64,000 nucleotides of DNA from Elephas maximus indicus (taxonomy: Eukaryota > Chordata > Mammalia > Proboscidea > Elephantidae). Shown here in pieces: positions 31,893-43,590 of the stretch. The notes under the pieces were generated by a model, which saw nothing but the letters and a program-made list of their open reading frames with translations, had not been told where the DNA came from and did no database searches. How positions within the stretch are numbered: the stretch's first letter is position 1; the number at the start of each line of letters is the position of its first letter. The DNA lies in assembly GCF_024166365.1 (NCBI RefSeq), contig NC_064842.1:21423001-21487000 (forward strand). The letters are read 5' to 3'. The translations under genes and the position numbers were made by a program.

Positions 31893-34800
31893 ATGACAGC
31901 ACTAAAAACTTATTTATCTATAATTACGCTGAATGTAAATGGACTAAATGCACCAATAAAGAGACAGAGAGTCAGGGACTGGATAAAGAAACACGATCCA
32001 TCTATATGCTTCCTACAAGAGACACACCTTAGACTTAGAGACACAAACAAACTAAAACTCAAAGGATGGAAAAAAATATATCAAGCAAATAATAAGCAAA
32101 AAAGAAGAGGAGTAGCAATATTAATTTCTGACAAAATAGACTTTAGACTTAAAGCCGCCACAAAGGATAAAAAAGGACACTATATAAAGATAAAAGGGAC
32201 AATTGATCAGGAAGATATAACCATATTAAATATTTACGCACCCAATGACAGGGCTGCAAGATACATAAATCAAATTTTAACAGAATTGAAAAGCGAGATA
32301 GACACCTCCACATTTATAGTAGGGGACTTCAACACACCACTTTCGGAGAAGGACAGGACATCCAGTAAGAAGCTCAATAGAGACACGGAAGACCTACTTA
32401 CAACAATCAACCAACTTGACCTCATAGACTTATACAGAACTCTCCACCCAACTGCTGCAAAATATACTTTTTTTTCTAGTGCACATGGAACATTCTCTAG
32501 AATAGACCACATTAAAAAAAAAAAATGCAAAACAAATCTTGGTAGAATCCAAAACATCGAAATATTACAAAGCATCTTCTCAGACCACAAGGCAATGAAG
32601 CTAGAAATCAATAACAGAAAAATTAGGGAAAAGAAATCAAATACTTGGAAAATGAACAATACCCTCCTGAAAAAAGACTGGGTTATAGAAGGCATCAAGG
32701 AGGGAATAAGGAAATTCTTAGAAAGCAACGAGAATGAAAATATTTCCTATCAAAACCTCTGGGACACAGCAAAAGCAGTGCTCAGAGGCCAATTTATATT
32801 GATAAATGCACACATACAAAAAGAAGAAAGAGACAAAATCAGAGAACTGTCCCGACAACTTGAACAAATAGAAAGTGAGCAACAAAAGAACCCATCAGGC
32901 ACCAGCAGAAAACAAATAATAAAAATTAGAGCTGAACTAAATGAATTAGAGAACAGAAAAACAATTGAAAAAATTAACAAAGCCAAAAGCTGTTTTTTTG
33001 AAAAAATTAACAAAATTGATAAACCATTGGCCAGACTGACTAAAGAAAAACAGGAAAGGAAACAAATAACCCGAATAAGAAACAAGATGGACCACATCAC
33101 AACAGAGCCAAATGAAATTAAAAGAATCATTTCAGATTACTACGTAAAATTGTACTCTAACAAATTTGAAAACCTAGAAGAAATGGATAAATTCTTGGAA
33201 AAATACTACCTACCTAAACTAACACATTCAGAAGTAGAACAACTAAATAGACCCATAACAAAAAAAGAGATTGAAACGGTAATCAAAAAACTTCCAACAA
33301 AAAAAAAAGTCCTGGCCCAGACGGCTTCACTGCAGAGTTCTACCAAACTTTCAGAGAAGACTTAACACCACTACTACTGAAGGTATTTCAAAGCATAGAA
33401 AAAGACGGAATACTACCCAGCTCATTCCATGAAGCTACCATCTCCCTGATACCAAAACCAGGTAAAGACATTACAAAAAAAGAAAATTTTAGACCTATAT
33501 CCCTCATGAACATAGATGCAAAAATTCCCAACAAAATTCTAGCCAATAGAATCCAACAACACATCAAAAAAATAATTCACCCTGATCAAGTGGGATTTAT
33601 ACCAGGTATGCAAGGCTGGTTTAATATCAGAAAAACCATTAATGTAATCCATCACATAAATAAGACAAAAGATAAAAACCACATGATCTTATCAATAGAT
33701 GCAGAAAAGGCATTTGACAAAGTTCAACACCCATTTATGATAAAAACTCTTACCAAAATAGGAATTGAAGGAAAATTCCTCAACATAATAAAGGGCATCT
33801 ATGCAAAGCCAACGGCCAATATCACTCTAAATGGAGAGAACCTGAAAGCATTTCCCCTGAGAACGGGAACCAGACAAGAATGCCCTTTATCACCACTCTT
33901 ATTCAACATCGTGCTGGAAGTCCTAGCCAGGGCAATTAGGCTAGACAAAGAAATAAAGGGTATCCAGATTGGCAAGGAGGAAGTAAAGCTATCACTATTT
34001 GCAGATGACATGATCGTATACATGGAAAACCCTAAGGAATCCTCCAGAAAACTACTGAAACTAATAGAAGAGTTTGGAAGAGTCTCAGGTTATAAAATAA
34101 ACATCCAAAAATCACTTGGATTCCTCTACATCAACAAAAAGAACACCGAAGAGGAAATAACCAAATCAATACCATTCACAGTAGCCCCCAAGAAGATAAA
34201 ATACTTAGGAATAAATCTTACCAAGGATGTAAAAGACCTATACAAAGAAACTATAAAACCCTGCTACAAGAAATTCAAAAGGACATACTTAAGTGGAAGA
34301 ACATACCCTGCTCATGGATAGGAAGACTTAACATAGTAAAAATGTCTATTCTACCAAAAGCCATCTATACATATAACGCACTTCCAATCCAAATACCAAT
34401 GTCATATTTTAAGGGGATAGAGAAACAAATCACTAATTTCATATGGAAGGGAAAGAAGCCCCGGATAAGCAAAGCATTACTGAAAAAGGAGAACAAAGTG
34501 GGAGGCCTCACTCTACCTGATTTCAGAACCTATTATACAGCTACAGTAGTCAAAACAGCCTGGTACTGGTACAACAACAGGCACATAGACCAATGGAACA
34601 GAATTGAGAACCCAGATATAAATCCATCCATGTATGAGCAGCTGATATTTGACAAAGGACCAGTGTCAGTCAATTGGGGAAATGATAGTCTTTTTAACAA
34701 ATGGTGCTGGCATAACTGGATATCCATTTGCAAAAGAATGAAACAGGACCCATACCTCACACCATGCACAAAAACTAACTCCAAGTGGATCAAAGACCTA

Positions 34801-35718
34801 AACATAAAGACTAAAACGATAAAGATCATGGAAGAAAAAATAGGGACAACCCTAGGAGCCCTAATACAGGGCATAAACAGAATACAAAACATTACCAAAA
34901 ATGATGAAGAGAAACCAGATAACTGGGAGCTCCTAAAAATCAAACACCTATGCTCATCTAAAGACTTCTTCACCAAAAGAGTAAAAAGACCACCTACAGA
35001 CTGGGAAAGAATATTCAGCTATGACATCTCAGACCAGTGCCTGATCTCTAAAATCTACATGATTCTGTCAAAACTCAACCACAAAAAGACAAGCAACCCA
35101 ATCAAGAAGTGGGCAAAGGATATGAACACACATTTCACTAAAGAAGATATTCAGGCAGCCAACAGATACATGAGAAAATGCTCTCGATCATTAGCCATTA
35201 GAGAAATGCAAATTAAAACTACGATGAGTTTCCATCTCACACCAACTAGACTGGCATTAACCCAAAAAACACAAAATAATAAATGTTGGAGAGGCTGTGG
35301 AGAGATTGGAACTCTCGTACACTGCTGGTGGGATTGTAAAATGGTACAACCACTTTGGAAATCCATCTGGCGTTATCTTAAACAGTTAGAAATAGAACTA
35401 CCATACAACCCAGAAATCCCACTCCTCGGAATATACCCCAGAGATACGAGAGCCTTCACACAAACAGATATATGCACATCCATGTTTATTGCAGCTCTGT
35501 TTACAATAGCAAAAAGCTGGAAGCAACCAAGATGTCTGTCAACGGATGAATGGGTAAATAAATTGTGGTATATTCACACAATGGAATACTACGCATCGAT
35601 AAAGAACAGTGACGAATCTCTGAAACATTTCATAACATGGAGGAATCTGGAAGGCATTATGCTGAGTGAAATGAGTCAGAGGCAAAAGGACAAATATTGT
35701 ATAAGACCACTATTATAA
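31893..35718 (+). pseudogene. L1 ORF2 (endonuclease-RT-Cys), two frameshifts
   Basis: Encodes the L1 endonuclease/reverse transcriptase. Segment 1 (31,893 to about 33,300) holds the APE-type endonuclease with all key residues: N14 (LNVNGLN), E43 (LQETH), D145/N147 (GDFN), D205 (SRIDH) and D231-H232 (SDH). A frameshift lies in an A10 run at 33,299-33,308. Segment 2 (to about 34,245) holds the RT with FADD at 33,998-34,009, but RQGCPLSP is RQECPLSP (Gly to Glu at 33,878-33,880). A one-base loss near 34,245 shifts to segment 3, open to 35,718, with the Cys motif CX3CX7HX4C ('[18 protein letters not shown]'). The total of 3,826 nt, two short of 3,828, fits two single-base losses. Not functional. 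Confidence 0.95.
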
Positions 35719-36705
35719 GATCTTGAGAAATAGAAAAAAAGGAGAAGAACACATACTTTTGTGGTTACAAAGGGGGAAGGGAGGGAGGGAGAGGGTTTTC
35801 TATTGATCAATCAGTAGATAAGAACTGCTTTGGGTGAAGGGAAAGACAACACACACTACAAGGAAGGTCAGCCTAATTAGACTGGACTAAAAGCAAAGAG
35901 GTTTCCGGGATAAAATGAAAGCTTCAAAGGTCAGCGGAGCAGGAGCTGGGGTCTGGGGAACATGGTTTGAGGAGACTTCTAAGTCAACGGGCAAAATAAT
36001 TCTATTATGAAAACATTCTGCATCCCACTTTGAATTGTGGTGCCTGGGGTCCTACTAAGATACATCAATTGGTCTCAACCCACCTGGAGCAAAGGCAAAG
36101 GAAGAACACCAACGCCACACGACAACTAAGAACCCAAGAGACAGAAAGGGCCACATGAACTAGAGACCTACATTATCCTGAGACCAGAAGAACTAGTTGG
36201 TGCCCAGCCACAATCGATGTCTGCCCTGCTAGGGAACACAACAGACAACTCCTGAGGGAGCAGGAGGCCAATGGGATACAGACCCCAAATTCTCATAAAA
36301 AGACCATACCTAATGATATGACTGCGACTAGAGGAATCCCAGAGACAATGCTCCCCAGAACTTCTGATGGCACAGGACAGGAACCATCCCCGAAGACAAC
36401 TCATCAGGCATGAAAAGGACTGGTCAGCGGGGGGGAGAGAGATGCTGATGAAGAGTGAGCCAATTAAATTAGGTGGACACTGGAGAGTGTGTTGGCAACT
36501 CTTGACTGGAGGGGGGATGGGAAGATAGAGAGAGAGGGAAGATGGCAAAATTGGCACGAAACGAGAGACTGAAAGGGCTGACTCAATAGGGGGAGAGTAA
36601 GTGGGAGAAGGGAGTATGATGTATGTAAACCTACATGTGACAGACTGATTGGAATGGTAAATGTTCACTTGAAGCTTAATAAAAATTAATTAAAAAAAAA
36701 AAAAA
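35719..36705 (+). terminator. L1 3' UTR with polyadenylation signal and A-tail
   Basis: About 990 bp, partly G-rich near 35,771-35,793 (GGGGGAAGGGAGGGAGGGAG), a common feature of L1 3' UTRs. AATAAA lies at 36,678-36,683, followed by the A-tail. Older 3' ends of this family are seen at 58,955-59,817 and, antisense, at 23,104-23,870. Confidence 0.85.
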
Positions 36706-36722
36706 AAGATGACCACACTGGG
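36706..36722. repeat. 17-bp target-site duplication of L1, right
   Basis: Exact second copy of 29,512-29,528. Confidence 0.95.
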
Positions 36723-36945
36723 CCAGGCCGGCTGGCAGGGCACCTCTACTCTGTATCTCTCCTCGTTTGCTGTTTTCAGTTTGTCCTTCCAGTCAGTGTT
36801 CAGTCTAATTCTTTATCCTTCTCTTTGATGCTCAGTGTTCCAGGGTTGTCATCTATATGTTTTACTTGGTTTCTTGGGTGTTTGCTGTAGAAGGACAACA
36901 TGGTTTGTCTAACTAAGCCACCATCTTGGGACATCTCTCAACATT
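36723..36945 (-). other. Continuation of the pre-L1 insertion sequence
   Basis: Continues the sequence broken at 29,511. It contains CTAAGCCACCATCTTGGGAC near 36,916-36,935, which on the minus strand reads like an L1 5' end. Possibly the 5' terminus of the older antisense L1. Confidence 0.4.
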
Positions 36946-36959
36946 CTCATTAATTGTGT

Positions 36960-37082
36960 TATGGTTGTTCCATTTCCAGTACTCTAGTTTGCCTGCCCCC
37001 TTATCTCCTTATCTTTGCTTCGAGTCAAATGTTGACTTTTTTGCGTTCATACAGATTTCTTTAGTAGAGTATCAGTCTAACA
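36960..37082 (-). mobile_element. Afrotherian L1 3'-UTR fragment, antisense (tentative)
   Basis: 'CTTTGCTTCGAGTCAAATGTTGAC' and neighbours resemble 21,990-22,060. Diverged. Confidence 0.4.
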
Positions 37083-37084
37083 GG

Positions 37085-38088
37085 TTGTTGTTGTTAGGTG
37101 CTGTCAAGTGGGTTCCAACTCATAGTGACCCTATGCACAACAGAAAGAAACACTGCCCAGTCCTGAGCCATCTTCATAATCATTGTTATGCTTGAGCTCA
37201 TTGTTTCAGCCACTGTGTCAATCCACCTTCTTGAGGGTCTTTCTCTTTTCTAATGACCCTGCACTTTGCCAAGCATGATGTCCTTCTCCAGGGACTGATC
37301 CCTCCTGACAACATGTCCAAAGTGTGTAAGACACAGTCTTGCCATCCTTGCTTCTAAGGAGCGTTCTGGTTGCACTTCTTCCAAGATGCATTTGTTCGTT
37401 CTTTTGGGAGTCCATAGTATATTCAATATTCATCATCAACAACACAATTCAGAGGTGTCAATTCTTCTTCAATCTTCCTTATTCATTGTCCAGCTTTCAC
37501 AAGCATATGATGTGATTGAAAATACCATGGCTTGGGTCAGGTGCACCTTAGTCTTCAAGGTGACATCTTGCTTTTTAACTGTTTAAAGAGGTCCTTTGCA
37601 GTAGATTTACCCAATGCAATGCGTCGTTTGATTCCTTGACTGCTGCTTCTATGGCTGTTGATTGTGGTTCCAAGTAAAATGAAATCCTTGACAACGTCAA
37701 CCTCTTCTCTCTTTATCATGATGTTGCTTATTGGTCCAGTTGTGGGATTTTTGTTTTCTTTATGTTGAGGTGCAATCCATACTGAAGGCTGTGGTCTCTG
37801 ATCTTCATTAGTAAATGCTTCAAGTCCTCTTCATGTTCAGCAAGCAAGGTTGTGTCATCCGCATAACGCAGGTTGTTAATGAGTCTTCCCCCAGTCCTGA
37901 TGCCTCGTTCTTCTTCATATAGTTCAGTTTCTCAGATTATTTGCTCAGCGTACAGATTGAATAGATATGGTGAAAAGATACAACCCTGATGCACATTCTT
38001 CCTGACTTTAAACCAATCAGTATCCCCTTGTTCTGTCTGATCAACTGCCTCTGGATCTATGCACAGATTCCTTATGAACACAATTAAG
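37085..38088 (-). mobile_element. RTE LINE, 3' kilobase, antisense
   Basis: Minus-strand RTE from the 3' tail (37,090-37,130) back into the RT domain. Reverse reading gives 'DWFKVRKNVHQGCIFSPYLFNLYAEQII', the QG-CI-SPYLFNLYAE block, with the YADD region about 37,850. It ends abruptly at 38,088, where a 5S rRNA copy starts. Frames are broken. Confidence 0.9.
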
Positions 38089-38089
38089 T

Positions 38090-38210
38090 GTCTAAGGCCA
38101 TACCACCCTGAATGCACCCAATCTCATCTGATCTCGGAAGCTAAGCAGGGTTGGGCCTGGTTAGTACTTAGACGAGAGACCGCCTGGGAATGCCAGGTGC
38201 TGCAGGCTTT
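38090..38210 (+). pseudogene. 5S rRNA copy (121 nt), joined to an AfroSINE
   Basis: The full 121-nt length of vertebrate 5S rRNA is present from GTCTAAGGCCATACCACC to GCTGCAGGCTTT. Roughly 90% of positions match the standard mammalian 5S that I know, and most changes are CpG to TpG/CpA. The internal promoter region is partly kept (AGCTAAGCAGGG box-A-like, 38,139-38,150), but the box C area is changed (TTAGTACTTAGACGAGAGACC). There is no T-run terminator: AfroSINE sequence follows at once at 38,211. It is a retroposed copy or a SINE head, not a functional 5S gene. Confidence 0.93.
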
Positions 38211-38347
38211 ATCAGGCCTAGCCGGTCAAGTGGTTAAAAGCTGTGCCTGCAAACCAGAAGGTTGGCACTTTGAATCCAGCTGCTCCTTGGAAACCCTATG
38301 GGGCAATTCTACTTTGTCCTATAGGGTTGCTATGAGTTGGAATTAAC
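38211..38347 (+). mobile_element. AfroSINE fused downstream of 5S rRNA
   Basis: Same strand and no spacer: a diverged head (CTAGCCGGTCAAGTGGTTAA), box-B region 'CACTTTGAATCCAGCTGC', body GGAAACCCTATGGGGCA and tail GCTATGAGTTGGAATTAA, cut before the usual last bases. With the 5S it forms a 258-bp composite. Confidence 0.9.
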
Positions 38348-38361
38348 CATCATGTTATCGC

Positions 38362-39230
38362 CAGATGAGGGTAAAAGTTCAAGTTTTTCACTCAGTCTCC
38401 ATTGACACCTTAGTAGGGAAGGGCTCCTTATTTCTGCGGAGATGCGAGTTCAAACTTTCTACTAGGTTTCCTCTGACACCACCCCAGTGGCAGGATGGAG
38501 AGTCACCTCATTACTATGAAATGGGCTTGGAAGTTCCAGTTTCCTACATGGTCTCCATTAATACCATAGAGGGGGAGTTTCATTGCTGCCTGACTCCATA
38601 CTCAGCCATTTCTGACACCACCCTGGAGAGGGGATTGGGGAGCCTAGTCACAGCCTCACAAGGGTAGAAGTTGAGGCTCTCCCCCACAGCCTTGATGTCA
38701 TGAGTGAGGATGGAGCCAGTTTTTTTTTTTTTTTTCCTGTGATTCTTGGCTGGATTAAAGCAGTTATTGTCTAAAGTTTTCTGTCTTGATATGCTTCACC
38801 TTTCCTGGTCCTTTAGCTGAAAAGGAGTAGGCTTGTGTTGGTGCTATTTTTTGTCTGTGTCCATTGGCATTTTCAGGTTTCCAGATTTTTCAACTCCAAA
38901 TTTGGGATGCATGTAGCCAAAAGAAAACCCAGACAGCTTACCACTGTTTCATTCTTTGGGCCCAGAGAGCTCTAACTGGTCTGTCTCACAATCTTATGAT
39001 TGTATCCTATGTAATGTCCTGGGCTTTTAGTTGTACTTAGTGGGAGGAATAGGGAAAAGTACAGTTCTTTCATTGTTTTGGAGAGACAGAAATTCAGTAT
39101 TTCCCGTTTTGGATTTGTCATTTCTTCTTGTGGTTCTATTACTATTATTTTTATTATTTTATGTTATTTTTTTTACATGCTTAGAATTGGTATTTTTTAA
39201 TGAATTAAAACTTTTTTTTTTACATCACAT
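38362..39230 (-). mobile_element. Old L1 5' UTR, antisense, with tandem monomers
   Basis: Repeated 'gggtAAAAGTTCAAG..CTCAGTCTCCATTGACACC' type units (about 80 bp) at 38,370, 38,448, 38,530 and 38,600 are characteristic of the antisense 5' region of old mammalian L1s. L1-like sequence continues to the SINE at 39,244. Confidence 0.6.
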
Positions 39231-39417
39231 AGTGAACCTCTCTGGAGCCCTGGTGGCATAGTGATTAAGAGCTTGGCTGCTAACCAAAAGGTCGGCAGTT
39301 CAAATCCACTAGCTGCTCCTTGGAAGCCCTATGGGGCAGTTCTACTCTGTCCTATAAGGTTGCTATGAGTTGGAACTGACTTGATGGCACCTAACAGCAA
39401 CAACAGTGAACCTCTCT
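39231..39417 (+). mobile_element. AfroSINE, short type, with 13-bp TSD
   Basis: SINE body 39,244-39,404 within AGTGAACCTCTCT duplications (39,231-39,243 and 39,405-39,417). It starts GGAGCCCTGGTGGCATAGTG and ends TGGCACCTAACAGCAACAAC, the same end as RTE copies. A clean, complete copy. Confidence 0.95.
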
Positions 39418-39790
39418 ATCTCAAATGGTGTTTTTTTTTGGTCCTAAAGTCTAAATTTTTACTATTAATATTGCTACACCGGCAGTCTTTTAGATTGTAT
39501 TTCTCTGCTATGTAGTTTATATTCTTTTTCTTTCAAAATCTCTGTGTCTTACACTGTTGTTGATTTATTGAAAACAGATTATAGGTGGAATTTTTTTTAA
39601 ATGTCACTTAAAAGTCTGTCTCTTAAGAGAACAGCTCAGTCCATTTATATTTATTTTGATTATTGGCTATTTGAACTTTTATTCTATACTTTCACTTTTT
39701 ATTTCAAGATATCCTTTATTATCTGTTTTACTTTACTCTTTCTTTTCTTTTAAAAATTAGTTTCTACTCCACTAAAAAATCGAGAGGGAA
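39418..39790 (-). mobile_element. Old L1 endonuclease region, antisense
   Basis: 'ATTGCTACACCGGCAGTCTTTTAG' and 'TATTTCTCTGC' type antisense L1 ORF2 sequence continues the copy from 38,362 on the other side of the SINE. Confidence 0.6.
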
Positions 39791-39792
39791 CA

Positions 39793-41141
39793 TATCATCT
39801 ATGCCAAGAAATTTGGAAGACAGCTATCTGGCAAACTGACTGGAAAAGATGCATATCTGTGCCTATTCCAAAGAAAGGTGGTCCACCAGAATGCAGACAT
39901 TATTGAACAATATCATTAATATCATATGCAATTAAAATTTTGCTGAAGATAATTGAAAAATGTTGGAGCAGTAGATCGACAGGGATTTGCCAGAAATTCA
40001 AGCCATATTCAGAAGAGAATGTGGAACTAGGGATATCATTGCTGATGTCAATTGATCTTGGCTGAAAGCAGAGAACACCAGAAAGATGTTTACCTGTGTT
40101 TTATTGACTATGCAAAGGAATTTAACTGTGTGGATCATAACAAAGTATGGATAACATTGCGAGGAATGGGAGTTCCAGAAGATTTAATTGTGCTTATGAG
40201 GAACCTGTACATAAACCAAGAGGCAGTTGTTCAAACAGAATTAGGAGATACGGTGTGGTTTAAAATCAGAAAAGATGTGTGCCAGGGTTGTATTCCTTCA
40301 TCATACTTGGTCAATCTGTATGCTGTGCGTATCATCTGAGAAGCTGGGCTATGTGAAGAACCGGGCATCGGGATTGGAGGAAGCCTCATTAGCAACATGT
40401 GATATGCAGATGACACAGCCTTACTTACCGAATGTGAAGAGAACTTGAAGCACCTTACTGATGAATTACAGAATATAGGTGGAAAACATAAAGAAAACAA
40501 AAATCCTCACAACTGGACCAATAAGCATCATGACAAATGGAAAAAAGATTGAAGATGTCATGGATTTAATTTTACTTGGATCCACAACCAACACCCATGG
40601 AAGTGTCAGTCAAGAAATCAAATGACATACTGCATTGGGCAAATCTGCTGCAAAAGACCTTTTTAAAACATTAAAAAGCAAAGATGTCAGTTTGAGGACT
40701 AAATTGCTTCATTTGCATGCAAAAATTGGGCAAAGAATAAGGACGAATGGTGACGAATTGATGCCTTTGAACTGTGATGTTGGCGAAGAATATTGAATAT
40801 ACCACGGACTGCCAGAAGAATAAACAAATCTGTCTTGGAAGACATATAGCCAGAATGTTCCTTAGAAGCGAGGACAGTGAGACTTGATCTCACATACTTT
40901 GAACATGTTATCAGGAGGGACCAGTCCCTGGAGAAAGACATCACACATAGTACAGTAGAGAGTCAGTGAAAAAGAGGAAGACCCTTAAAGAGATGGATTG
41001 ACACAGTGGCTGCAACAATGGGCTCAAAGATAGAGACAAATGTAAGGATGGTGCAAGACTGGGCCGTGTTTCTTTCTGTTGTACATAAGGTTGCTATGAG
41101 TAGGAACTGACTTGATGGCATCTAACAACTGGCAACAAAAA
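39793..41141 (+). mobile_element. RTE LINE, 5'-truncated
   Basis: RTE from the RT thumb-proximal side to the 3' tail (ends ACTTGATGGCATCTAACAAC). The best open stretch is 40,052-40,339 ('CFIDYAKEFNCVDHNKVW', 'GVPEDLIVLMRNLYIN', 'VCQGCIPSSYLVNLYA'), corresponding to RT motifs A and B. The YADD region at 40,404 reads 'YADDTALL' after a stop. Inactive. Confidence 0.9.
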
Positions 41142-43035
41142 CTATTACAAATAATAAGCAAGTTCAGCAAGGTTGCAGGATATAAGATGAACATACAGAA
41201 AATGAATTGTATTTCTCCACACTGGAACTAAATCTAAAAATGAAATCAAGAAAACAATTCCGTGTGCAAGAGTATCAAAAGAATAAAATATTTAGGAATA
41301 AATTTTACAAAAGAAGTAGAGCAACTGAACACTGAAATCTATAAAACGTCATTGAAAGAAATTAAAGAAGACATAAATAAATGGAAAAACATCCCATGTT
41401 TACGGATTGAAACACTTAATAAATTTAAAGGTAACAATACTCCTCAAATTAATTTACATGTTTAACACAATCCTTATCAAAATACCAGCTGTGTTTTTTC
41501 CAGTAATGGACAAGTTGATCCTAAAAGGCATGTGGAAATGTAAGGGATCCAGAAAAGCCAAAGTGGAAATCTTGGCAAATAACAAAGTTGAAGGACTCAC
41601 ACTTCCTGGTATCATTGATCCTGATATCCTGACATCAAGTAAACTTACTACAAAGCTATAGTAATCAAAACAGTGTGGCATTAACAGAAGAATTGGCATA
41701 TGTACCAATGAAAGAGAGTTCAGAAATGAATCTATGTGTTTATGGTTAATTTATTTTCAACAAGGATGCCAAAATAATTAGGAAAAGAATAGTCTTTTCA
41801 ACAAATTGTGCTTGAAAAACTGAATCTCCAAGTATAAAGAATAAATTGGACCCCTTCCTTATACTATATACAAAAATTAATTCAAAATGGATCTAAGGCT
41901 TAATGTAAGACCTAAAACTATATAAATAGTTAAATAAAAATTTTGTTAAATGTTTGTGTCCTTGAATCAGGCAACTGTTTCTTAGATATGCCAACAAAAC
42001 ACAAGCAACCATGAAAAAAATAGATATATCAGACTTTCCTCATCAAAATGAAAAACTTTTATGCTACAAAGAGCACTATCAAGAAAGCAAAAAGACAGCA
42101 TAGAATGGGAGAAACTATTTGAAAGTCAAAAATCTGCTAAGTGCTTAAGATTCAGAATATATAAAGAACTCTTACAACTCAACAATAAGAAGACAATCCA
42201 ATCAAAAAATGGGAAAAGGACTTGAATAGACATTTCTCCAAGAAGGATGTATAAATGGCCAATAAGACCATGAAAAGATGTTCAACATCACTAGTCAATA
42301 GAAAAATGCAAATTAAAACCACAAAGAGATACACTTCACTCATGATGATGTCCATAAAAATTAAAAAAATAAAAAGATAAACAATAACAAGTGTTGGTGA
42401 GAATGTGGAGAAACCGGAACTCTTAAATATTGCTGGTAGGAATGTGAAATGGTACACCTGCTGTGGACAACAGTTTGACAGTTCCTCAGAAAATTACAGA
42501 TAGATTTACCATATAACACAGCAATTTTATTCCTAGGTATATACTCAAGAGAATTAAAAATATATGTCCACACAAAAACTTGCACACAAATAACCATAGC
42601 ATCATTACCCATACTAGTAAAAAAGGGGAAACAACCCAAATTTCCATCTTGACGGATTAAAAAAATATGTTCTAAGCATATGATGAAATATTATTCAGCC
42701 TTAGAAAGGAATGAATTATTAATGCATGCTATAACATGGATGAACCTTGCAAACCGTATGTTAAGTGAAAGAGGCTAGACACAAAAGGCCGCATATATGA
42801 TTCCATTTCTATGAAATGTCCATAATTGGCAAATCTGTAAAGACAGAAGGTAGATTAGTGGTTGCCAGAGGCTGGGGGAAAGGAGCAATAGAAAGTGACT
42901 GCCAGTGGGTAAGGGTTTCTTTTGGGGGTGATGAAAATATCCTGGATTTAGGATGTGGTGAGGGCTGCACAACTCGGTGAATATATTAAAAATTACTAAA
43001 TTTACTCTTTAAAATGATGATTTTTGTCTCAAAAA
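41142..43035 (+). mobile_element. Old L1: ORF2 C-terminal part and 3' UTR
   Basis: Sense L1: 'IKYLGINFTKEVEQL' and 'DINKWKNIPCLRIETLNKFK' (41,280-41,440) belong to the ORF2 region after the RT. The 3' UTR follows with 'GGTTGCCAGAGGCTGGGG' (42,861-42,878) and 'GGTGATGAAAATATCCTGGATTT', standard L1M 3'-end blocks. Interrupted in all frames. Confidence 0.85.
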
Positions 43036-43231
43036 TTTATATGAGAAAAAATTAATATCTATAGCTTCCACCTATTAAGTATTAGCATACTGTCGTGTCC
43101 CTTGGTTTGAAGAGATTATCCAGATTTTTAATTTGGGATTATTTTATTCTTTCGTTTTTTTTAAGTCTTAGTCGCTTCTCCCTATCTCCCATAAGCTTAT
43201 TTCCCTTGGGTAACGCATATTAGGAAGAACT

Positions 43232-43325
43232 GGGAAAAAAAACATTGCCATCAAGTCGATTCCCACTCATAGCAACCCTGTAGTACAGAATAGGACTGCC
43301 CTTAGGGTTTTCAAGGAGCAGACTA
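43232..43325 (-). mobile_element. AfroSINE 3' half, antisense
   Basis: 'GCCATCAAGTCGATTCCCACTCATAG' tail and 'AGGACTGCCCTTAGGGTTTTCAAGGAG' body. Confidence 0.85.
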
Positions 43326-43366
43326 AAGGCCAGCCCTAATCTAGTTTGTATTCTCTATGGTTTGTT

Positions 43367-43590
43367 TAAAGGTCCCTGGGTGGTACAAAGTGTTTGCACT
43401 GGAATGCTAACCTAAAGGTTGGCAATTCGAATCTAACCAGCAGTACCGAGGAAGAAAAGGCCTGCTGATCAGTTTCTGTTGAGATTATAACCAAGAAAAC
43501 CCTATGGAGCAGTTCTACTCTGTAACACATGGGGTCACCATAAGTTGGAATCAACTCGGCGCAGGCAACTAATGACAACAACAACTTGGC
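43367..43590 (+). mobile_element. AfroSINE, extended-middle type
   Basis: Head 'GGTCCCTGGGTGGTACAAAG', box B 'GGCAATTCGAATCTAACCAG', middle 'GAAGAAAAGGCCTGCTGATC', tail 'ACCATAAGTTGGAATCAACTCGGCG', ending in an ACAACAACA-type repeat. Confidence 0.9.

Larger units (their letters stand above)
29529..36705 (+). mobile_element. Full-length afrotherian L1 (7.2 kb)
   Basis: A complete LINE-1: GC-rich 5' UTR (29,529-30,452), ORF1 (30,453-31,469), inter-ORF region (31,470-31,892), ORF2 (31,893-35,718), 3' UTR and A-tail (35,719-36,705), within a perfect 17-bp target-site duplication. ORF1p binds the RNA as a chaperone; ORF2p nicks and reverse-transcribes. This copy cannot make either full protein: ORF1 has one stop, and ORF2 has two frameshifts and a damaging substitution. 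The perfect flanks and few lesions suggest that it is the youngest large insertion in the window. It landed inside older L1-derived sequence. Confidence 0.95.

Noticed and set aside
38090-38210. Functional 5S rRNA gene
   Set aside because: About 10% diverged, box C altered, no T-run terminator and fused to a SINE, so a gene call is not justified.
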